Origin: Terebella lapidaria | Taxonomy: Eukaryota > Annelida > Polychaeta > Terebellida > Terebellidae | Length of the DNA: 64,000 nt | Direction: 5' to 3' | NCBI GenBank assembly: GCA_949152475.1 | Contig: OX424555.1 | Location: 18,184,868-18,248,867, forward strand | Shown here: one piece after another, positions 45,420 through 57,500 of the stretch | How positions within the stretch are numbered: the first letter of the stretch is position 1 | Layout of the letters: the number at the start of each line of letters is the position of its first letter | The notes under the pieces: generated by a model | Database searches by the model: none | Told to the model about the DNA's origin: nothing | Seen by the model: the letters and a program-made list of their open reading frames with translations, nothing else | Translations under genes and position numbers: made by a program

Positions 45420-46140
45420 AGCCCTAAGACATGTTTGCCTGGGGTCACAGTGTCCAAAAATAACTTCCGTTTCGCTCTACGATGCACTGTTTCTGAGATC
45501 CCAATGAAAATACATTAAAATATTGACTCAACAATCAGACAGAGCAAGATATCAAGATATCGATAAAATATCAAATGCTGCCTCCGCAAACTTCAGGTCA
45601 AGGTCAAAGTTCATCTCTAAAACCTCCAGGACACACGAGTCCTAAAACTAAAAAAACGTCCGTTTTGTTCCACTCTTACGAAATATGCGGGAAGCTTGAA
45701 GGACGACTCAGCAAAAATTATTTCGAGGTCAAAGGACGGATTGTTATCAAAAACAGCTCCTTCCACATAATATTTGGCTCGTGGTGAAAATTTTGCTACG
45801 TTTTGTGGGGACTAATTCGTCTAGAAAGTTATCGTCCAAAAACCAAGACGGCAGGAGAAAGAAGATCAGTCGAAAGACTAGGAAAGTTTTAATACCAGAG
45901 CTAAATTCCAACGACAAAGATTTTTTTGAAGCGCGCAAACCGGCGACGTCGAGCGTACGGATGGAATCCAGTGCATTCATTCCAGAAAAAAAGTTACTGA
46001 CAATAATATGAGAAATGGTCGTCTAAATCCTGAAACGTTACTTTTTGACTTTCAAGGTGTTCGTTTTGACTTTCAAGGTCATCGAAGGCCAACGTCAAGT
46101 TCGCCACAGGAATCGCCATACAGGACTTGCCAACCGAATG
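45420..46140 (+). repeat. Degenerate copy of the 147-bp satellite element
   Basis: GACATGTTTGCCTGGGGTCAC, then AATAACTTCCGTTTCGCTC, AGGTCAAGGTCAAAGTTCATC and the end block with AAAGTTATCGTCC match the family at 48.2-50.3 kb, with many changes. Confidence 0.6.
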
Positions 46141-47580
46141 TGAAAATAAATATATATATATAAGCTCCATTGAAGCATCCTAGGAGTTCACTATATACAA
46201 CACTCATCAAAAATATATATTGGATAAAATGTCCAAAAAACAGTTTGCCTAGAAATGACTCGGAAACACATAACTTGATTCCCGATCAAACAAATCCGAA
46301 AATCAAAACCGCCGCCATGTGTGGACCAGCGATTCAAGCGCGGTGAAACGTATGCATATTACACAAGAGTATACATGTAGAGTGCTATGCATTGAAAAGT
46401 CACTAATTGATTTTGAGAAAATGGCCGACAAAATTCCAAATTTGGCGTTATTGTCGAAAACGGACAATAACACCAGCGTCCAAGTGGGATGTTGGCCCGG
46501 ACGGCAATGGATGGACGCCGAATGACGACGTGAGCTCATCGGGTCATATGGTTTGGTGAGCTGCAAACTAAGAAATTAGTCCAAGGGAGAAGAAAAAGAC
46601 GTACCTGGTGAATTTACTGGGGTTAACCAGAAGCTGCACCCTTTTTAGTGAAATTGCTGCCTTAACCTAGCAGGTTCATTGCAAATCAAATTCAATGTCA
46701 CCAGAATATCCACCAGATGTGACTACACAAATCACTTAATTCAAACCTAAGCTGTCTCTGCAAGTGTTTTATTCGCAGTGGCCAATTTACATGTTCGAGG
46801 TTATACAGGACCTCTGAATGTCATCTTAGGTCAAGTTCAACCTCACCTAAAAAATCTACATGTTCGGGCACAAGTATCATACACTGCGCCTTTTTCTATA
46901 TTAGGTGACAGACGGATTAAATGGCATGCATTTAGTGGACGAGTAGTATTAAGGCACAGTGTTTGATACTTGGGCCCACGTTAGACTTCCTATATGCTCA
47001 CAATACAAACCAAAGCTCTACATGCGTCCGTATTGTATGCGGAGTCCAATTTACGCCTTTCAGGTCGCCTGATCTTCCGGATCATCACTCCATGCCATCT
47101 GGTCAGCTTCAAGATCACCACAAGATCCAAAATATATGACTCCCTATAAGCACAATATACACGCCTAAAAATCTGCAGTCGATTTCGGTTTGGACGTGAT
47201 CTCGAGATTTACCAAGTCACCAAAATATAATATGTCATACACAACTTTCGATATTGTTCAGAGGCCAATTAGTGTATTTCAGGGCATTCTGGCCTATATT
47301 CGTTTTAGAACGATTCGAGATATTTCATCTCTATACATAAAATGTATGGGCCTATGTGTAATATGAAAACAAGTTACTGAATAGATTTTGATCAGTCTAT
47401 CAGTTTCTGAGAAAATGGCTGCCCAAAAAGCAGAACTGGGCACATTTTGACGAAAACAATCGCCATTTTGAGAGGAAAAAAACCCTCTATCGCACATTTC
47501 TCCAAAATTTCGAAAAGATTTGACGGTAAAATTTAAAGATAAAAATGCAGACATACAGATGGACATACTGTAAAAAAATT
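46141..47580 (-). repeat. Diverged GGTTACC-type and AAGGTCA-type repeat remnants
   Basis: GAGAAAATGGCCGACAAAATTCC (46,417) and GAGAAAATGGCTGCCC (47,408), with AAAATTTAAAGATAAAAATGCAGAC (47,528), resemble the reverse strand of the family's 5' half. 46,800-47,290 has diverged ATAGGTCAAG/ACCTT blocks. Boundaries are not clear. Confidence 0.4.
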
Positions 47581-48245
47581 TTGGCTAACAATTTATTTGG
47601 CAGCTTTGGCAGTAAGGAAAAAAACGCCATATCAAATTTTCTGTCAAATTAACTAGATATACGTTAAGAACTTGAATTAAATCTCAGCCAAATCATGTGG
47701 GGGTCACAATCGCCAAATTTAATAACTAGTCTTTTTACAGTACTCGTGAACCTACAACTGGGACTAGTCTCTTTAAAGGATGTGACCTTGATCATTTCAT
47801 GATGTATACACAGAGAAAAAAAATGACATCTCTGCTATTTGGCTATGGAAGTTTTCAACATGTTCAAAATTTGGTTTCAACTTTGGCGACTATGATTTTT
47901 GGTGGGATCACAACAAAATCACCTCCCAGTGATTTAGACGTATTTATCAATGTCAACCGATTCATTTATTCATAGGGCCTATCACGACACATTTTGCATT
48001 GCTCAAATATTTATTGTAATGACAACTTACTGTAGTATTTTATGTCAGATTTTCACATCTCCAAATTAGCTACTCAACATTTAAACATTCTAAAGAACAA
48101 CAATTCATCTACACTTCCAATAAAACAAACCATACTCTATTCACATTATATGTACACATTGATGGCAAATTCGTAAAATATATTGCACTTCTTTCAAACA
48201 TCATACTTCATCTTTCCTCTGACATGAAGTCATCACTTGCTTAAA
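47581..48245. other. No recognised gene or repeat
   Basis: AT-rich sequence; nothing supported. Confidence 0.4.
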
Positions 48246-50336
48246 CTAGACGTCAAGGCCTAAAGATGCCTTGGAGGCATTTCGGTGTTTCCATCGTTTC
48301 CTAGATATGGATGAAAATGAAAAATGTCGACTCAGCAAAAAAACATTTCAGGTCAAGGTCAAAGTTCATCTGTTATACCCTTTAGACATGTTTGTCTAGA
48401 GCCACGAGTCCGAAAACAACGTCCGTTTCGCTCTACAATGCACCGTTTCCGAGATATCAACGAAAACGAAAAATGCTGACTCGGCGAAAAACTTTAAGGT
48501 CAAGGTCAAAGTTCATCCATAATACCCCTTAGACATGTTTGTCTAGGTCGCCGAGTCCAAAAATGACGTCCGTTTCGCTCTACGACTCATCGTTTCCGAG
48601 ATATGGACGAAAAGGAAAAATGCCGAGTCGGCAAAAAAATTTCTGGTCAAGGTCAAAGTTCATTCATAATACCCCTTAGACATGTTTGTCTAGGTCGCCG
48701 AGTCCAAAAATGACGTCCGTTTCGCTCTACGAGGCACCGTTTCTGAGATATCGACGAAAACGAAATATGCCGCTTCAACAAAAAAATTTCGGGTGAAGGT
48801 CATAGTTCATCCATAATACCCCTTAGACATGTCTATCTAGGGCGACGAGTCCGAAAATAACGTGCGTTTCGCTCTACGACGCACCGTTTCCGAGATATCG
48901 ACAAAAACGAAAAATGCCGACTCAGCAAAAAAATTTCGGGTCAAGGTCAAAGTTCATCAATAATACCCCGTAGACATGTTTGTCTAGGGCGGCGAGTCCG
49001 AAAATAACGTCCGTTTCGCTCTACGACGCACCCATTCCGAGATATCAACGAAAACGAAAAATGCCGACTCGGCAAAAAAATTTCGGGTCAAGGTCAAAGT
49101 TCATCAATAATACCCATTAGACATGTTTGTCTAGGGCAACGAGTCCGAAAATAACGTCCGTTTCGCTCTACGACGCACCGTTTCCGAGATATCGACGAAA
49201 ACGAAAAATGTCTACTCGGCAAGAAAATTTCGGGTCAAGGTCAAAGTTCATCCATAATACCCATTAAACATGTTTGTCTAGGGCGGCGAGTCCGAAAATA
49301 ACGTCCGTTTTGCTCTACGACACACCGTTTCCGAGATATCGACGAAAACGAAAAATGCCGACTCAGCAAAAAAATTTGAGGTCAAGGTCAAAGTTCATCC
49401 ATAATACCCCTTAGACATGTTTGTCTAGGGCGACGAGTCCGAAAATAACGTCCGTTTCACTCTACGACGCACCGTTTCCGAGATATCGACGAAAACGAAA
49501 AATGCCGACTCGGCAAAAAATTTCGGGTCAAGGTCAAAGTTCATCCATAATACCCATTAAACATGTTTGTCTAGGGCGGCGAGTCCGAAAATAACGTCCG
49601 TTTCGCTCTACGACACACCGTTTCCGAGATATCGACGAAAACGAAAAATGCCGACTCAGCAAAAAAATTTGAGGTCAAGGTCAAAGTTCATCCATAATAC
49701 CCCTTAGACATGTTTGTCTAGGGCGACGAGTCCGAAAATAACGTCCGTTTCGCTCTACGACGCACCGTTTCCGAGATATCGACGAAAACGAAAAATGCCG
49801 ACTTGGCAAAAAAATTCGGGTCAAGGTCAAAGTTCATCCATAATACCCCTTAGACATGTTTGTCTAGGGCGGCGAGTCCGAAAATAACGTCCGTTTCGCT
49901 CTACGACGCACGGTTTCCGAGATATGCAGGAAGCCTCAAGGATGAACCAGCAAAAAATTATTTTGACCTCTAGGTTAAAGGTCGTTTGACGGATCGATCC
50001 CAAAATCAATAGGGTTCTTCCCTGGTGGCATATGAACCTCCATGCAGAGTTCTGCAACTATTGCCTGTATATTTTTCCACTTATCGTCCGGAAACCAAGT
50101 CTCAAAATTAGCCTTGATTTCATCCTCACGGACCTCACGGACCTCGGATCCGGCTCAAAAAGAATAGGGTTCTTCCACATATCATTTCTGACTTGTGGTG
50201 AAAATTTGACGAGGATCCGTCAAGGCAATCTAAAGTTATCGTCCGGAAACCAAAAGTGGCGGAAGAAGGAAAAAAAAAAAAAAAAAAAAAAATTCTGCTA
50301 AAACCTTAAAGGCATTTCTGCCGAAATGCCTTAATT
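48246..50336 (+). repeat. 147-bp satellite element, copy 1 (about 11 monomers with defined ends)
   Basis: It begins CTAGACGTCAAGGCC and ends with a perfect hairpin, AAGGCATTTC-TGCC-GAAATGCCTT (50,309-50,332). Between are monomers with a period of 147 bp (markers AGACATGTTTGTCTAGG near 48,384, 48,531, 48,678, 48,825 and so on to 49,852; two monomers are 146). Each has TCCGAAAATAACGTCCGTT, TTTCCGAGATATCGACG and TCAAGGTCAAAGTTCATCC. A non-satellite tail (49,930-50,300) and an A run precede the hairpin. The same ends recur at 51,941 and 56,989, so this is a discrete mobile repeat. Confidence 0.85.
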
Positions 50337-51551
50337 ACCACTAACAGTCAGAACTTCTGATGTAACTGAAACTTATCAAATCTTAAAGAGAAGACTAGAT
50401 CCCATTTATACAATGCCATGACGATTCGATAGATCATAAAAAGATGTGCAACCCCAGCAGTCACCCCCAAGCATATGTCACTATACCCAATACAAACCAT
50501 AGATTCAATACAAAATACCTGTAAATATAAAAAATACATATTTTCAAAATACCACTTGGTCATAGGAATGTCCAATTGTTCCAAGAGTACAGTACGAGGC
50601 TATGGTGCATTCACCGACATAATGAATGCCCATATCAATACATAGTATTGAGGATATGTACCGCAAGAATACAGAGATTCTGGAGCATTATCAGCCTTGT
50701 TCATGAAATCATTTCTGTTAATTTGACATATAGAGGATTAATGTTACAAAAAAATTAGAACTAAATGCAATACTTCATGTGTGATGAGAAATTTGTGATT
50801 TAAACGATATAATTTCTATTTTAGTGGACAAAAATGTTATCGGTTCCCGATGAACATAATAAAGACTCAACTCAGATATGAAGTATGTTGATAAGTTAGG
50901 ATCATACATATTCAAACACTGTATAGCAAGCAGGCTTTTAACGATCAAATCTACTACCTACATGTATTGCATAAAAAAACTAAGTGTGAATTTTCTCAAC
51001 AACTACCACAGGAATTGTACTATTATTAACATAGATTACACATAGACAGAACAGAGACTCTTTGAGAGCATGATGGCACATGAATATCCCCACTGCAGTA
51101 TAGACAGGATGACCAGTGAACACAGGAGCCACTAGGATGACGGGTGTGGATAAGTACTGTCCAGTATGTACTGTCCGAACTTGCATGTCCCTCAATTACC
51201 GGCTTCTGTAAGAGAACGAGTGAGAGAGTAAGCATCATGTCTTACAAATTTCACAAGTAAATCTGCTATTAAATCAGCACAAATTCGTAAGAACAAATGA
51301 TTATACATGTATTTCTAAAGGTCAGCAGCATTCAATCATTGAGGGCATGTGCCATGTACAGAAATGTCACGAAACGACAGCTGGCATCACTGTTTTAGCA
51401 GCAATACTTCTATATCTCACGATACTGTGATACCGCTCCAATCACAAGGAACCTTTGTGTTAAACATCAAAGCAGCCATGTTCTGTATATGACCCGCTTG
51501 AACACAACCAAACATTCATAGAACTTTCCCCATACATCATTATATTATACT
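50337..51551. other. MTHFR 3' flank / 3' UTR
   Basis: Downstream of the MTHFR stop (minus strand). I see no AATAAA on that strand within this stretch and no other gene. Confidence 0.4.
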
Positions 51552-54500
51552 CTACAGCCGTGTTCCTGTACCTTGGACTTCCATGTTCTCCTGGCCGGCG
51601 CTGTGGTCAAGCATGTCCTTGACGACAGTGAAGAGGCAGGTGTCCCTGGGAAAGTCGTTGTCGACCAGGTTGACGAGGCAGTAGTTCTCCGTGATCTCCT
51701 GTATCACCTGCTGGCTGCGGGATCCTGCCGCGTACAGCTTCCCCCACTGCTCCCGCCACAAACCAAACGCCTCGTCCTGGGGTGGGTATACAGGGTTAGG
51801 ATATCAAAATTATGCACAAAAAAGAGATATTTGTGGGAATCCATATTCTGCGACGATTGTTGCTCAATTTTCAGTTTTTCTAGCCTGGCTGAATGAAACT
51901 AATCTATGCACTGACCGAAACTAATCTACGCATGTATAAACTAGACGTCAAGGCCTGAAGATGCCTCGGAGGCATTTCGGTGTGATGATTAATTTATAAT
52001 ATATACTAGATATCGACGAAAATGAAAAATGTCGACTCGGCAAAAAAATTTACCGTTAAAATAATACCCCTTAGACATGTTTGTCTAGGGCGACGAGTCC
52101 GAAAAAAAAGTCTGTTTCGCTCTACAACTCAGTGTTTCCGAGATATCGACGAAAACGAAAAATGCCAACTCGGCAAAAAATCTTTTAGTCAAGTTCATCC
52201 ATAATACATATAAGATAAATGTTGTCTAGAGCGACAAGTCCGAAAATAACGTCCGTTTTGCTCTACGACACACCGTTCCCGAGATATCGACGAAAACGAG
52301 AAATGCCGACTCGGCAAAAAAATTTCGGGTCAAGGTCAAAGTTCATCCATAATACCCCTTAGACATGTTTGTCTAGGGCGACGAGTCCAAAAATAACGTC
52401 CGTTTCGCTCTACGAGACACCGTTCCCGAGATATCGACGAAAACGAAAAATGCCGACTCGGCAAAAAAATTTCGGGTCAAGGTCAAAGTTCATCCATAAT
52501 ACCTTTAAGACATGTTTGTCTAGGGCAACGAGTCCGAAAATAATGTCCGTTTCGCTCTACGACACACCGTTTCCGAGATATCGAAGAAAACGAAAAATGC
52601 TGACTCGGCAAAAAAATTTCGTGTCAAGGTGAAAGTTCATCCATAATACCCTTAAGACATTTTTGTCTAGGGCGACGAGTCCGAAAATAACGTCCGTTTC
52701 GCTCTACGACGCACCGTTTCCGAGATATCGACGAAAACGAAAAATGCTGACTCGGCAAAGAAATTTGGGGTCAAGGTCAAAGTTCATCCATAATACCCCT
52801 TAGACATGTTTGTCTAGGGCGACGAGTCCGAAAATAACGTCCGTTTCGCTCTACGACGCACCGTTTCCGAGATATCGACGAAAACAAAAAATGCCGACTC
52901 GGCAAAAAAATTTCGGGTCAAGGTCAAAGTTCATCCATAATACCCCTTAGACATGTTTGTCTAGGGCGACGAGACCGAAAATAACGTCCGTTTCGCTCTA
53001 CGACACACCGTTCCCGAGATATCGACGAAAACGAAAAATGCCGACTCGGCAAAAAAATTTCGGGTCAAGGTCAAAGTTCATCCATCCCTGAGACATGCTT
53101 GTCTAGGGCGACGAGTCCGAAAATAACGTCCGTTTCGCTTTACGAAGCACCGTTTCCGAGATATCGACAATAAAACGAAAATTAGGCCAAGGGCCAAAGA
53201 TAGGTTACCGGACAATGTTTAATATTTTAGGTGTTAGCCAGGTCACTGGTTGAATTCAAGGTCAAGAGAATATTCAGCATATATAACATTAAGCATATAT
53301 CATGTCCACAGTTGATTGCTAAGCTGTAAGTTCAATAATCAGAGAGATATTAGCAATTTTATGCTGTAGCCTTGAAAATGAAGGGGCAAAGGTCAAATTC
53401 AAGGTCATCAAAATATTCAGTGTATATCAGTTTCTATATCATGTATATCATGTCCACAATTGATTCCCAAGCCATACAGTCAATAGAGAAGCAAGATATG
53501 AGCCAGTTTGTCCTTGGACCTTGGAAATGAGGTCAGAGGTCAAATTCAAGGTCACGAGAATATTCAGCATATATCATTTGATACCTCCCTGAACCCTAGT
53601 AAGGCAACTGGCCTTGATAAAGTTCCCTCCAGGTTTGTAAAGGATGGAGCTAGGTATATTGTATCTCCCTTAACTCATAATGTAAATTTATCTATATCTA
53701 GTGGCATTATTCCAGATGATCTGAAAGCTGCTAGAATAAATCCAATCCACAAAAAGAACTCTAAGACTGAAGCTGGCAACTATCGACCTGTGTCAATATT
53801 GAGCGTTATATCCAAGATTTTGGAGAAAGTTGTATGTGAACAAATCCATCACTACTTGAGTGATAACAAGCTCCTATATGAGCTTCAATCTGGATTTCGG
53901 CCCTCTTATTCCACAGATACATGTCTTATCCATTTATTGGACTCCATCAAATGTCAACAAGACAATTACACAGGCAATTACACAGGTATGATATTATTGG
54001 ATCTCCAGAAGGCCTTTGACACTGTGGACCACAAAATTCTTTTATGTAAACTGGAAGCCTTAGGATTTCAGAAACCTACCATAGACTGGTTCAAATCCTA
54101 CCTTAATGGAAGGCTGCAGTCAGTTGAGGTAGGGGGCACCCTCTCAACTGCTGCCATAGTTCAATGTGGAGCACCTCAGGGCTCAATCCTGGGGCCTCTA
54201 CTTTTTCTTATCTATGTGAATGACATGCCCTCAGCAGTGTCCTGCAAGCTGCTGTTGTACGCTGATGATTCTGCTTTAATTGTGTCTGGCAAGGATGTTG
54301 CAGAGATTCAGCAAACCCTAAGCTCTGAACTTGAGTCAGTCAGAGAATGGTTGTTAGACAATAAGCTGTCTCTTCACTTGGGGAAGACAGAAACAATCCT
54401 GTTCGGATCCAAACAAAGACTCGCCAAACATAGCCAATAGCAGGTAGCCTGTGCAGGTGATAACATCACTTGCAAATCCTGTGTAAAATATATAGGACTG

Positions 54501-57500
54501 ACCATTGATCAGTCCTTATCTGGAGATCAAATTGCTGAAAATATCATCAGCAAATCAAGTTCCAAATTGAAATTTTTGTACAGACAGGCCAGGCAGTTTG
54601 ACATTAGGACCAAAAGGCTACTGGTGTCAGCACTCATACAGTGCCATTATGATTATGCCAGCTCTTCTTGGTATTCTGGCCTAACCAAGAAGTATCAGGG
54701 GAGGCTGCAGACAATGCAGAACAAGATAATACGCTTCCTCCTCAACGCTCAACCCAGAACCCATATAGGTATCAATGAATTTCAACAGGTCAATATGTTG
54801 CCAGTAAACCTTAGAGTCGATCAGATTAAGTTGAATCATATGTATAATGTAATTCACAATAAAGCTCCTGAATATCTATCTTCATCCTTCACACAAGTAT
54901 CCACAATCCATAATAGGAACACCAGGTCCAGCATCTTGTCTTTAGTCATCCCTTCAGTGAGATCCTTTGGTGCTTCTTCTTTTATGTACACTGATGCTAA
55001 GGTCTGGAACTCTCTTCCTAGTCATATAAAAAATTGTTCTTCTCGTTCTAATTTTAAAAGCAGGGTAAAACAGCTTTTATTTCTTAACATGGTCCAAGCA
55101 GAAAATGACATATATACCTATCTTTAATTTTATTTCTTATACATCTTGTATTTGTGTCTTTTGTTATGTTATTCACTTTATTACCGTCTAATTATTACCA
55201 GTATTGTTCTACATATCCCTTATTATTATTTAGTAAGATTTGTTATTATTTTTATTATTATTATTAGTATTACCTACATTTACCATTGTTGTTTTTATTT
55301 TTGTAATATTGTTAAAATCTCTGCTGTCATATTATTGTCTGTGATCATATGGGCCACAATGGAAACAAGTGATTTTTCGCTTTCTTGTGTTACCCTGTGT
55401 ATTTTATAGTATCATTTACATTTGTATTTATACACTTGTATTTTTACATGGAATATGCAAATAAACTCAATCAAAGATATATGTCCACAATTGATTCCTA
55501 AGCTGTAAAATCGATAATAAGTGAGATATTAGCCATTTTGTCCTGTGACCTTGAAAATGAGGTCAAAGGTCAAATTCAAGGTCATGACAATAATCTGCAT
55601 ATATCATTTCCTATATGTTCATAATTGATTGCTAAGCTGTAAAGTCGATAACAAGCGAGATATTAGCCATTTTGTCCTGTGACCTTGAAAATGAGGTCGA
55701 AGGTCAAATTCAAGGTCATCAGAATATTCAGCATATATCATTTCCTATATGTCCACAATTGATTCCTAAGCTGTAGAGTCGATAATAAGTGAGATATAAG
55801 CCATTTTGTGCTCTGACCTTGAAACTGAGGTCAGAGGTCAAATTCAAGGTCACGAGAATATTCAGAATATATCATTTCCTATATGTCCACAATTGATTCC
55901 TAAGCTGTAGAGTCGATAATAAGCGAGATATAAGCCATTTTGTGCTCTGACCTTGAAAGTGAGGTCAGAGGTCAAATTCAAGGTCACGAGAATATTCAGC
56001 ATATATCATTTCCTATAGGTCCACAATTGATTCCTAGTCTCTAATCTCAATATCAAGTGAGATATTAGGCATAATGTGTCCCATTATAAAGCATAGGAGA
56101 ATTTAACATGGGAAAGTCCCATTTGAGCCGAGTTTGGACCAAAATGGCCCACTTCGAGCAACTCAAGCGCAACAAAATTTATAGACATCATAGGAGTACA
56201 TATGAGGAGTGTTATTTATCAAAAAGAAAAAAAGTTACTGAACAGATTTTGAGAAAATGGCCGCCAAAGTCCAAAATCAGGCATTTTTCGTCGAAAACGG
56301 CCGCCATTTTGAAAAAAATGCGAAAATCAAAAAACTAAAAAATACCCCCTTCTTGAATTATTTTTAAGTATTTTTGTGCAAAATTTCAGAAAAATTCGCC
56401 TGTAAACAAAAAAGATAAAAATGTGGACGACGACGGACGACGACGACGGACGACGGACGACGGACGCAACGCCATGCCAATAGGTTATCGGACCATAGGT
56501 CCGGTAACCTAAAAATGCCGACTCGGCAAAAAAAATTCGGGTCAAGGTCAAATTTCATCAATAATACCCCTTAGACATGTTTGTCTAGGGCGACGAGTCC
56601 GAATATAACGTCCGTTTCGCTCTACGACACACCGTTCCCGAGATATCGACGAAAACGGAAAATGCTGACTCGGCAAAAAAAATTTGGGGTCAAGGTCAAA
56701 GTTCATCCATAATACCCCTTAGACATGTTTGTCTAGGGCGACGAGTCCGAAAATAACGTCTCAAAATTAGCCTTGATTTCATCCTCACGGACCTCACGGA
56801 CCTCGGATCCGGCTCAAAAAGAATAGGGTTCTTCCACATATCATTTCTGACTTGTGGTGAAAATTTGACAAGAATCCGTCACGGAAATCTAAAGTTATCG
56901 TCCGGAAACCAAAAGTGGCAAAAAAAAAAAAAAAAAAAAAAAATTCTGCTAAAACCATAAAGGCATTTCTGCCGAAATGCCTTAATTAACCAGTTAAGCA
57001 GTGTGGAACAATCTGAGGATAAGCAACATCTCTGACACCACCAGCAACATGTACAAGTCAGGCCATGCTTATGACACACATACAGGAACGCTGCTCTAAA
57101 ACCAAATGGGAGCTGTACGAGATTTGAAGAGATTACCTTCCAGCTGGTGAAGGCGATGGGGTCCACGACAGTCGGCTGGATGATCTCCTTGCCTGGGAAC
57201 ACACCCCACGTCACAGCAATAGGCTGCGTCTCGTCGCAATTGGTCAGTGTATAGTTACCCTGTAAGTTAGTTACCAACATGAATAACAGCCGCTGTGACA
57301 TTAACATGGCGAATTGATGAATACAAAACTGCGAACAACTACTGTAGGTTTGCTATGACTCAACAATTCAAGGCTATGATCCATGGCTAGTCTGGTCCCC
57401 GATACAACTAGACGCTTCCGATCGCCTACGACCGCTTGGGTGTATCCCCCGTAGCCCTATCATCTCTGTTGCCCCAAATATATCGCTGTCAATTGTGAAA

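Larger units (their letters stand above)
53182..56512 (-). mobile_element. GGTTACC-family TIR element, most complete copy (inserted in satellite)
   Basis: Near its ends are perfect 12-bp inverted repeats, AGGTTACCGGAC (53,202-53,213) and GTCCGGTAACCT (56,499-56,510). The left end also has TTAGGCCAAGGGCCAAAGA, the family's 3' signature. Insertion splits a satellite monomer at CGAAAA|ATGCC with an A-rich, ambiguous duplication. On the minus strand: CGTC/GACG short repeats, ATGGCGGC block, then about 134-bp satellites (55,490-56,060 and 53,220-53,575), with a LINE inserted among them. No transposase. Confidence 0.8.
51941..56989 (+). repeat. 147-bp satellite element, copy 2 (in MTHFR intron 8, interrupted)
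   Basis: It starts CTAGACGTCAAGGCC like copy 1 and ends with the same hairpin (AAGGCATTTC-TGCC-GAAATGCCTT, about 56,960-56,983). 147-bp monomers fill 52,010-53,175 and resume at 56,513-56,760. The gap is a GGTTACC-family TIR element. Confidence 0.85.

Noticed and set aside
48246-53180. CRISPR array
   Set aside because: The 147-bp units are uniform satellite monomers without unique spacers, in an animal genome.
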